Source: Ktedonobacterales bacterium (lineage in GTDB: Bacteria > Chloroflexota > Ktedonobacteria > Ktedonobacterales > JADMIN01). Taken from it: 6,327 bases of DNA. Positions 1 to 5,351 of the stretch are shown here, piece by piece (positions within the stretch are counted from its first letter, which is position 1; the number at the start of each line of letters is the position of its first letter). The translations under genes were made by a program, and so were the position numbers. The notes under the pieces were generated by a model. That model was not told the origin of the DNA, did not search any database, and saw only the letters and a list, made by a program, of their open reading frames with translations. Location: positions 1 through 6,327 of the forward strand of contig JADMIN010000161.1 of assembly GCA_015478575.1 (NCBI GenBank), written 5' to 3'.

Positions 1-15
1 GATCTGAGCCTGGCG

Positions 16-2223
16 ATGGCGGCCCGGCGGGAGGTCTTGCGCCAGCGACTTTGTGATGCGGCTGGTCTTGAGCGTGGGCCGGAGCCGGGCAGCGACGCGG
101 CGCTTCTGCTCGATGCCCTCTGCGGCACAGCGCCCGCGGCCTATCTGCCGAAGTTTGAGGCTTCGGCGCGCGCGCTCGCCGAGCAGGGCGGGCGGCTGGA
201 GGTGCGCCTTGCCGGCATCCAGCGCTGGAGCGCGGCGCTGGCGCGGGCGCTCGGCGCGGTCTTCGCCGCTGACCCGGTGATGCGGGCGGAGGCGCAGGAG
301 CACCTGGGGCAGATTGTGGCGGAGGTCGCCGTCACGCTGGCGCGCGGCACGCGGGACATTGCCGCGCTCCAGTCCGCGGCGGAGGCTGAGCGCGCGCGCC
401 GTGGCATGACGCGCCTGCGCGCGCTGCAGCGCATCAACGCCGCCGCGAACTCGACCCTGGACCTCGATCAAACACTGACCACCACGGCCCTCGCCGTCGC
501 CCAGGAGATGGGCGCCGATCTCTGCGCCATCTGCCTTTTCGACGAGGTCACCCGTGAGTTGCAGTTGCGCGCGACCAACGGACCGCTGCCTCACAATGGA
601 CAGCACTACACGCTGGCGCTTGGCGAGGGGCACACGGGCTGGGTCGCGGAGCATGGGCACCCGCTGCTCATCGCCGATGCCCTGGCTGATGCGCGCTTCA
701 GCCGTGAGGCGACGGCCTATCCCACACCCTACCGTGGCGTGCTGGCCGTGCCGATTATCTTCTTTACCGTCGAGAAGCTAGAAGGTGTCATCAGCGTGCA
801 GACCGCTGAGCCGCATACCTTCTCCGAGGAAGAGGTGAACTTCCTCGAGATCGTGGCGGGCCAACTGGCGATGAGTATCGAGAACGGTCGCCTGTATGAA
901 CAGACCGATGAGGAGTTGCGGCGCAAGGTCCACGAGTTGAGCACGTTGCACCGCGTCTCGGCGATGGTGGCCTCCACGCTGGTCTTTGAGAACGTGCTGA
1001 GGATGATCGTGGCGCAGGCGGTTCAGTTGAGTGGCGCTGATCGGTCGGTCCTCTTCGAGTTGGATCCTGTCAGCCGCCAACTCTCGGCCGTCGCCAGTCA
1101 TGGCTTTGACCACTCTGAGATTACGAGCGCCTTGCTCGATGTTGGGCAGTGTTGCGCTGGCCAGGTGATCCAGACGGGCGAGCCACGCATGCAGGTGGAT
1201 TGCATGCGCTGTGACACCGGGTGCTTTCTCTATGGCCATGCGGAGGCGGTCGGCGACCAGCACTCCGTGCTCTGTGTGCCGCTCGCGACGCGGCATGGCC
1301 CCCTTGGGGCGCTGTGCGTCTTCAGCAGCCAACGTCACCTGCTCAACACGCATCAATTGCAGTTGGTGATGACCTTCGCCAATGTCGCGGCCATCGCGAT
1401 GGAGAATGCCCGGCTCTTTGAGCAGACGCGCGAGGGGTTGCGCACCAAGGATGCCCTCCTGCGCGAGATGCACCATCGGGTCAAGAACAATCTGCAGCAG
1501 GTGGCCTCCATCCTCAATATGCAGCGGCGGCGAGCGAAATCACCGGAAGTCGAGCAGATCTTGGTGGAGAGTGTGGACCGCATCCAAGGGATCGCCGCCA
1601 CTCACGATCTGCTCTCGGCGGCGAAGCTGGGCGTCGCGCGTATTGATGAGATCGCACGCAAGATTGTGGGAATTGTGCGGGGCAATCTCGTCCCGCCGCA
1701 GTTGCGCGTGCGCTTCCAGATCGGGCTTATCCCGTATTACCTGCCGAGTGACCAGGCGACCACATTGGCCATCGTCCTCACCGAGTTGATCTCCAATGCC
1801 ATCGAGCACGGTCTGGAGGGACGCGCGCACGGTGTCATTCAAGTGAGTGGCGCGCGGGTGGGGGAGCAGATTCACGTGCGTGTCGCCGACGATGGGGGCG
1901 GCCTGCCGCCGGACTTCTCCGTGCAGGCGGCGGATGGGCTGGGGCTCCAGCTCGTGCGTGGGCTAGTCCAGTCGGATCTGCATGGGACGGTCGCCATCTT
2001 CCAGGCGCCCGCTCCCCCCGATCTTGGCGAGCGTGCGGAGCGTTCCGCGAACCCTCGCCTGCCCAGCAGTGACGCGAGCGAGCCGACATCGGCGGACATG
2101 GCCACGGTGGAGCGTGATCAGCGGATGTGGACGATCGCTGAGATTCACCTTCCCGCGACGCTGGCCAGCGCGGCAGGCGTGATCGAAGAGGGAGGAGCGC
2201 CCGGCATAGATGGCGTGGCGTAA
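16..2223 (+). CDS. GAF-GAF sensor histidine kinase (HisKA_2 / HATPase_c), 5' end possibly outside window
   Basis: A soluble sensor kinase of 735 residues that should autophosphorylate on histidine and pass the phosphate to a response regulator; none is encoded here. Residues 1-130 are an Ala/Arg-rich helical region, perhaps related to RsbR-type N-terminal domains. GAF1 spans about 135-296 and GAF2 about 311-470, each preceded by a helical linker. The HisKA_2 segment follows with the motif EMHHRVKNN; the likely phosphoacceptor is H487. The HATPase_c domain has an N-box (N594, H598), a G1 box DDGGG (D625) and a G2 box GLGL (641-644). A Pro/Ser-rich stretch at about 663-704 interrupts the end of the ATPase fold before the last strand (WTIAEIHLP). 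No transmembrane segment is visible, so the signal should be cytoplasmic. GAF2 has a cysteine cluster (C379, C380, C396, C399, C403, C420). The ATG at 16 lacks a Shine-Dalgarno sequence and the frame is open to base 1, so the start is uncertain. The family call is firm; the ligand is unknown. Confidence 0.92.
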   Translation: MAARREVLRQRLCDAAGLERGPEPGSDAALLLDALCGTAPAAYLPKFEASARALAEQGGRLEVRLAGIQRWSAALARALGAVFAADPVMRAEAQEHLGQIVAEVAVTLARGTRDIAALQSAAEAERARRGMTRLRALQRINAAANSTLDLDQTLTTTALAVAQEMGADLCAICLFDEVTRELQLRATNGPLPHNGQHYTLALGEGHTGWVAEHGHPLLIADALADARFSREATAYPTPYRGVLAVPIIFFTVEKLEGVISVQTAEPHTFSEEEVNFLEIVAGQLAMSIENGRLYEQTDEELRRKVHELSTLHRVSAMVASTLVFENVLRMIVAQAVQLSGADRSVLFELDPVSRQLSAVASHGFDHSEITSALLDVGQCCAGQVIQTGEPRMQVDCMRCDTGCFLYGHAEAVGDQHSVLCVPLATRHGPLGALCVFSSQRHLLNTHQLQLVMTFANVAAIAMENARLFEQTREGLRTKDALLREMHHRVKNNLQQVASILNMQRRRAKSPEVEQILVESVDRIQGIAATHDLLSAAKLGVARIDEIARKIVGIVRGNLVPPQLRVRFQIGLIPYYLPSDQATTLAIVLTELISNAIEHGLEGRAHGVIQVSGARVGEQIHVRVADDGGGLPPDFSVQAADGLGLQLVRGLVQSDLHGTVAIFQAPAPPDLGERAERSANPRLPSSDASEPTSADMATVERDQRMWTIAEIHLPATLASAAGVIEEGGAPGIDGVA

Positions 2224-2244
2224 CGCTTGGTGTAGCGCTTTGGC

Positions 2245-2724
2245 TCAACGCCGCTCCTGCGCTTCCACGGCGGGCGCCGCCAGTGGGGCGAGGCGCTTCT
2301 GCCCACGCTGCGCCCCTGGGCGCCCACCCAGCCACCCCATGAGCGCGGCGATACCCAGCACGATCAGGGCCGCGATCGCCTGGGCCAGGAATCCGCCGCT
2401 GGTGGCGGCGGGCGCGCCTTCGCCGCCGGGCAGATAGATGGCGCTGAGGAGCGCGTAGACGATAAACGCTCCCATGCCCGCGAGAGTACCGGCGCTGGGT
2501 CGCCGTGTCTCGCGCCCGGCGAAGAAGCCAGCGGTTGAAAACGCGAACAGGAGCGCGAAGATGCCCAGGCAGCCCAGAGCGAGCTTATTGGGGTTGGATG
2601 TCAGCCCCGCGGCGGTTGGGCCGAAGAGGAGATTGCCCAGGAGAGCAAGCAGGATGCCAACGGTGAGGTAGGTACCCGCGCCGACGAGCGCGCCCCACTT
2701 CGCGGCGGACTCAAGATGCGACAT
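2245..2724 (-). CDS. Small four-helix integral membrane protein, unknown function
   Basis: A 159-residue protein that I do not recognise. It has four hydrophobic stretches at about residues 11-34, 47-68, 79-97 and 111-132. Glycine and alanine are abundant, and short polar loops include a basic GRETRRPS segment between helices 2 and 3. The C-terminus is a basic then Ala/Pro-rich tail (GGRPGAQRGQKR onward), expected in the cytoplasm by the positive-inside rule. The ATG at 2724 was chosen because AGAGGA lies 10 nt upstream of it and hydrophobic sequence begins soon after. Start codons further upstream (ATG at 2793 and 2778) would add 23 or 18 residues (EPPWRSLEELPP included) and cannot be excluded. 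The same frame stays open far upstream to 4032, but that part is antisense to the synthase gene and is not believed. It converges with the kinase gene and diverges from the synthase gene, so it is probably a single-gene unit. Confidence 0.68.
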   Translation of the reverse strand: MSHLESAAKWGALVGAGTYLTVGILLALLGNLLFGPTAAGLTSNPNKLALGCLGIFALLFAFSTAGFFAGRETRRPSAGTLAGMGAFIVYALLSAIYLPGGEGAPAATSGGFLAQAIAALIVLGIAALMGWLGGRPGAQRGQKRLAPLAAPAVEAQERR

Positions 2725-2801
2725 GGGAGGGAGTTCCTCTAGGGAGCGCCAAGGAGGCTCGATCGCGTCGGCCTTCATCCCTGGCAAGATCATTTCCTCA
2801 G

Positions 2802-2807
2802 AGTATA
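2802..2807 (-). promoter_or_regulatory. Candidate -10 box for the membrane-protein gene
   Basis: Read on the minus strand, this is TATACT, a five-of-six match to TATAAT. Transcription would begin near 2795, giving a leader of about 70 nt before the ATG at 2724, or an almost leaderless message if the ATG at 2793 is used. No good -35 hexamer lies 16-18 bp upstream, so the call rests on the -10 box and its position only. Confidence 0.35.
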
Positions 2808-2826
2808 GCGCACGATGTGGGCGACC

Positions 2827-2852
2827 CGGGCTGCCCAAGCCCGTTTCTCTTT
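2827..2852 (+). terminator. Terminator-like hairpin in the divergent intergenic region
   Basis: CGGGCT (2827-2832) and AGCCCG (2838-2843) form a 6-bp GC-rich stem with a 5-nt loop, followed by TTTCTCTTT. On the plus strand this resembles a short intrinsic terminator. No plus-strand gene ends just upstream, so it might instead stop read-through running toward the synthase gene, act as a weak attenuator, or be chance in GC-rich DNA. The stem is short and the T tract is broken. Confidence 0.3.
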
Positions 2853-2873
2853 CCATTGGCGCTCCTTTCGCGG

Positions 2874-2879
2874 TACTAT
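2874..2879 (+). promoter_or_regulatory. Candidate -10 box for the cystathionine beta-synthase gene
   Basis: TACTAT matches TATAAT at four positions. It would start transcription near 2886, just ahead of the ATG at 2899 and 55 nt ahead of the ATG at 2941. The -35 region (TTCCAT at 18-bp spacing) is poor. Position is the main support. Confidence 0.25.
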
Positions 2880-2940
2880 GCAAGATGAGGGCGTAGCAAT
2901 GGAGCGCGCTCCAGACAAAGTGGTTGCGGTGCGAGGGTCT

Positions 2941-4344
2941 ATGAAATATTACTCGAACATTCTGGAGACGATCGGTCACACGCCGCTGGTGCGGTTGGGC
3001 AAGCTCGCGCGCGACGTGCCGCCGCTGATGCTCGCTAAGGTGGAGTCCTTCAACCCTGGGGGCAGCGTGAAGGACCGCATCGGCATCTCGATGATCGAGG
3101 CCGCGGAGCGGGCGGGGCTGCTCAAGCCTGGCGCCACGATCGTCGAGCCGACGAGCGGCAACACGGGGACGGGTCTGGCGCTCACCGCGGCGATCAAAGG
3201 CTATCACCTGATCTGCGTGATGACCGACAAAGTCGCCGAGGAGAAACGCAGCCTCCTGCGCGCGCTCGGCGCGGAGGTCGTGATCTGCCCCAGCAGTATG
3301 CCGCACGGTGCCCCCGAGCACTACCAGAGCGTCGCCGCGCGCCTCGCGCGCGAGATTCCTGATGCCTTCAGCCCCAACCAGTACGCCAACCCCGCCAATC
3401 CGCTCTCGCACTACCAAGGCACTGGCCCAGAGATCTGGGACGATACCGATGGCAAGATTACGGCATTCGTGGCGGGCGTCGGCACCGCCGGAACGATCAT
3501 CGGCACCGCCCGCTATCTCAAGGAGCGCAACCCGGCCATTCAGGTCATCGGCGCCGACCCCGCTGGTTCGATTTACTCTGGCGACGAGCCACGCCCTTAC
3601 AAGGTCGAGGGTATTGGCACGGATGCCCTGCCAGCCAATTGGGATCCTTCGGTCGTGGATGAGGTCATCCGGGTCAGCGATTACGTCTCGTTCGATCTGA
3701 CGCGCCGACTGGCGCGCGAAGAGGGGCTGCTCGGTGGTGGCTCGTGTGGGACGGCGCTTGGGGCGGCGCTTGAATACGCGAAACGCCTGGGGCCGAGTGA
3801 TGTCGTGGTGGTGCTGCTGCCGGATACCGGGCGCGGCTACCTTTCGAAGATCTACAACGAGACGTGGATGCGTGAAAACGGGTTCGCCGAGCCGCCTTCG
3901 CAGCCAACGCTCGCGGACGTGCTCGCCTTCCGGCGGCAGTTCGCGCCTGAGTTGCCGCCGGTCATCGGCGTGGCCCCCGACGATTCGGTCGCCGCGGTGA
4001 TCGAGCAATTTCACCACTATGGCATCTCGCAACTCCCCGTCATCGCTGATGGGCGCGTGGTTGGATCGCTGACGGAGAATCAGTTGCTGCGGCGGCTGGC
4101 CGCCGGAGAGCCGCTGGACGGCCAGCGCGTGCGGGAATGGCAGGGGCCGCCGCTGCCCACGCTGGCCGAGACAGCCACCGCGCGCGAGGCGTATACCCTC
4201 TTTGCTGGTGGCCAGACGGCGGTGGCGGTGATGGGAGCCGATGGCCTGCGCGGCGTGATCTCGAAGAGCGATCTGATGGAATTCTGGGCCCAGAAATCAC
4301 ACGCGCCCGCTGCCACGGGCGAGCATGCGCCCCACACGCACTGA
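2941..4344 (+). CDS. cbs: Cystathionine beta-synthase (PLP fold-type II domain plus CBS-domain pair)
   Basis: A 467-residue cytoplasmic PLP enzyme expected to condense serine with homocysteine to cystathionine (transsulfuration); such enzymes can also release H2S from cysteine. Visible motifs: NPGGSVKDR with the Schiff-base lysine K44; the substrate loop TSGNTG (71-76); a phosphate-binding loop GVGTAGT (179-185); and GGGSCGT (265-271), whose serine should contact the pyridine nitrogen. GADPAGSIYSG and LPDTGRGYLSKIYNETWM fit cystathionine beta-synthases of the actinobacterial type better than cysteine synthases, as does the length, close to the roughly 464 residues of the M. tuberculosis enzyme as I recall it. 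Residues about 330-450 form a CBS-domain (Bateman) pair, which may bind adenosyl ligands. There is no N-terminal haem-binding extension. The tail is His-rich (HAPAATGEHAPHTH). The ATG at 2941 gives the family N-terminus (KYYSNILETIGHTPLVRL) but its GAGG is only 4 nt away; the ATG at 2899 has GAGG at 8 nt and would add 14 residues. Confidence 0.93.
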   Translation: MKYYSNILETIGHTPLVRLGKLARDVPPLMLAKVESFNPGGSVKDRIGISMIEAAERAGLLKPGATIVEPTSGNTGTGLALTAAIKGYHLICVMTDKVAEEKRSLLRALGAEVVICPSSMPHGAPEHYQSVAARLAREIPDAFSPNQYANPANPLSHYQGTGPEIWDDTDGKITAFVAGVGTAGTIIGTARYLKERNPAIQVIGADPAGSIYSGDEPRPYKVEGIGTDALPANWDPSVVDEVIRVSDYVSFDLTRRLAREEGLLGGGSCGTALGAALEYAKRLGPSDVVVVLLPDTGRGYLSKIYNETWMRENGFAEPPSQPTLADVLAFRRQFAPELPPVIGVAPDDSVAAVIEQFHHYGISQLPVIADGRVVGSLTENQLLRRLAAGEPLDGQRVREWQGPPLPTLAETATAREAYTLFAGGQTAVAVMGADGLRGVISKSDLMEFWAQKSHAPAATGEHAPHTH

Positions 4345-4355
4345 GCACTCCTGGA

Positions 4356-4421
4356 GCACGGAGTGGGGCACGGAGTGGGGCACGGAGTGGGGCACGGAGT
4401 GGGGCACGGAGTGGGGCACGG
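4356..4421 (+). repeat. Perfect 12-bp tandem repeat, about 5.5 copies
   Basis: The unit GCACGGAGTGGG occurs five times without change (starts 4356, 4368, 4380, 4392, 4404), followed by a half unit (4416-4421). It begins 11 nt after the stop codon of the synthase gene and ends as the ribosome-binding site of the next gene begins. The unit length is a multiple of three, so gain or loss of copies keeps the frame. Each copy supplies a GTG in frame with the downstream gene (4363, 4375, 4387, 4399, 4411), and translation through the array would give repeats of Gly-His-Gly-Val. A CACTCC at 4346-4351 is complementary to the GGAGTG in every copy. Confidence 0.97.
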
Positions 4422-4427
4422 GGAGGT
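4422..4427 (+). promoter_or_regulatory. Shine-Dalgarno sequence that favours the ATG at 4438
   Basis: GGAGGT lies 10 nt before the ATG at 4438, directly after the tandem repeat. It is the best ribosome-binding site near this gene and argues for that start over the GTG codons inside the repeat. An out-of-frame ATG at 4428 abuts it and looks too close to be used. Confidence 0.6.
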
Positions 4428-4437
4428 ATGTGCGCTT

Positions 4438-4977
4438 ATGGCGCACCATGATGCGCGCGCGGCGCACCTGCCGCGGGTCGGGCAACGGCTGCCCGCGTTC
4501 GCGCTGCCCAGCACCAGCGGTGCGGTGGTGCGCGTGCGGGCCTACACGCAACGCCAGCCCGTGCTGCTCGCGTTCACGCATGGGAGGGGGCGGGGAGACG
4601 TGGGCTGCCTGGCTTGCGCTGAGTGGCTGCGGCGTCTTGCGGGCGCGCGCGCCGCGGTGGAGGAGGTAGGAGCCGCGCTGCTGATCGTCGTCCCGGAGCC
4701 AGTGGGGTGGGCACGGCGGCTCCAGGATGCGCTCGATCTGGCGTTCCCACCGCTCGCGGATGCTGATGGCACCGTCGCCGCGATCTATGTGCCGTCTCCT
4801 TCCGCGGTCGCGGTGTATGCCGCCGACCGCTATGGCTATTGCCTGGCGCGCTGGGTGGCGACCGAGGCGGCGGAGCTTCCCTCGCCAGATGCCGCGCTCG
4901 TGCCGGTCCGCGACGCTGAGCAAGGGGACTGCGGGTGCGGCCTGCCCGCCTGGCCAGATGAGGAGCGCGCCGAATGA
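4438..4977 (+). CDS. Thioredoxin-fold, peroxiredoxin-like protein with CxxC motif
   Basis: A 179-residue protein resembling the AhpC/TSA-Redoxin branch of the thioredoxin fold. The opening VGQRLPAFALPSTSG is the usual redoxin lead-in (G-x-x-x-P-x-F-x-L). A beta strand (PVLLAFTHG) then leads into GCLACAEWLRRLA, where C57 and C60 form CxxC at the head of the active-site helix. LLIVVPEP and FPPLADADGTVAAIY match the later strand and the D-x-D/G region of peroxiredoxin-like proteins. Extra cysteines are C135 and a C-terminal CGC (C165, C167). No signal peptide is visible, so it is probably cytoplasmic, acting as a thiol oxidoreductase or peroxidase. It lies 93 nt after the synthase stop on the same strand, so co-transcription is likely. 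The start follows the GGAGGT upstream. Starting at the GTG at 4363 would add 25 residues of Gly-His repeat. The fold is fairly sure, the activity is not, because the sequence is divergent. Confidence 0.72.
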   Translation: MAHHDARAAHLPRVGQRLPAFALPSTSGAVVRVRAYTQRQPVLLAFTHGRGRGDVGCLACAEWLRRLAGARAAVEEVGAALLIVVPEPVGWARRLQDALDLAFPPLADADGTVAAIYVPSPSAVAVYAADRYGYCLARWVATEAAELPSPDAALVPVRDAEQGDCGCGLPAWPDEERAE

Positions 4978-5180
4978 GCGCGCCCACTGGGCCTCGGCGC
5001 TCGCGCGCTGGCTGAAGGATGTCGCCCCAGCCGTGAACTCCTCCATAAACTCCTCACCGATGCGGCCCACTTCACTCCCACGCCCCCTCCCCGCCGTGCA
5101 TACCCACCAGTTGCTTTTAGCTGCGGGCGAAGATGAGCGCCAGATGACGATCTCCAGATAACGCACGTCATTCATGAGAG
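4978..5180. other. Non-coding stretch, no recognisable gene
   Basis: No open frame here has a convincing start, ribosome-binding site or recognisable product. A 13-codon frame overlaps the preceding stop codon through ATGA (4974-5015), but nothing supports its translation. An 8-bp direct repeat AACTCCTC occurs at 5036 and 5048, spaced by 12 bp. C-rich sequence at 5080-5100 makes the composition uneven. Minus-strand frames through this stretch continue as antisense to the thioredoxin-fold gene. I see no clear terminator after the stop at 4977. Confidence 0.5.
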
Positions 5181-5272
5181 ATTTGCCTTAGCCCAAACGT
5201 AGTACAAGGCAAGTCTAGCTGTTGCGCTTGCCAGTCGGTCTGGTGATGCGCCGCGTGGACATGCGGCTAGAC
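5181..5272 (+). ncRNA. Candidate structured leader: hairpin followed by three-way junction
   Basis: Hand folding gives four helices with almost no unpaired bases between them. P1 pairs TTGCCTT (5183-5189) with AAGGCAA (5206-5212) and has a 16-nt loop. P2 starts at the next base, pairing GTCTAGC (5213-5219) with GCTAGAC (5266-5272). Inside P2, P3 pairs 5224-5234 with 5240-5251 around a TCGGT loop (11 pairs, two of them GU, one bulged T at 5247). P4 pairs 5252-5256 with 5261-5265 around a GGAC loop. P3, P4 and the closing strand of P2 abut directly; four bases (TGTT) link P2 to P3. It lies 79 nt before the lipoprotein start. I match it to no known riboswitch or tRNA. It could instead be a DNA palindrome cluster such as an operator, a processing site or a vanished mobile-element end. 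The strand is assumed from the downstream gene. Confidence 0.4.
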
Positions 5273-5336
5273 AGATCGTGTTTTGGCGGCTTTGGTGTGT
5301 TGTGGTGGTCAGTAGGGACCCAGTATTCATCTGTGT

Positions 5337-5342
5337 AGGAGG
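5337..5342 (+). promoter_or_regulatory. Strong Shine-Dalgarno sequence for the lipoprotein gene
   Basis: AGGAGG, inside TAGGAGGAT, ends 9 nt before the ATG at 5352. This fixes the start of the substrate-binding protein together with the signal peptide that follows. Confidence 0.85.
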
Positions 5343-5351
5343 ATTGCCAGA

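Noticed and set aside
778..1476. Minus-strand open frame of 232 codons inside the kinase gene
   Set aside because: It is antisense to the GAF domains and has the His/Arg/Leu-rich composition of a shadow frame.
2224..2244. Terminator between the convergent kinase and membrane-protein genes
   Set aside because: Only a 4-bp CGCT/AGCG stem with a short run of T can be drawn, which is too weak to call.
2725..4032. Upstream extension of the minus-strand membrane-protein frame to give a 595-residue protein
   Set aside because: The extension lies antisense to most of the synthase gene, has Arg/His-rich composition typical of a reverse-strand shadow in GC-rich DNA, and has no recognisable domain. 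Only the hydrophobic C-terminal part is outside another gene.
4356..4421. CRISPR array
   Set aside because: The units are 12 bp and contiguous with no spacers, so this is a simple tandem repeat.
4974..5015. Thirteen-codon frame overlapping the preceding stop by ATGA
   Set aside because: The overlap suggests translational coupling, but the product is tiny, Arg-rich and without any conserved feature.
4297..5175. Minus-strand open frame of 292 codons across the repeat and the thioredoxin-fold gene
   Set aside because: It is antisense to a gene with a recognisable fold, and reads the repeat as Pro-His-Ser-Val. It has no family motif. High GC makes long antisense frames common.
5213..5272. tRNA or hammerhead ribozyme
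   Set aside because: The 7-bp outer stem and internal hairpins recall a cloverleaf, but there is no T-loop GTTCRA sequence, no anticodon arm of normal shape and only two internal arms. CTGGTGA resembles the hammerhead CTGATGA core only loosely, and the required GAAA is missing.
5300..5329. Promoter TTGTGG / TATTCA for the lipoprotein gene
   Set aside because: Each hexamer matches consensus at only about three positions. Position is reasonable, but this is no better than chance.
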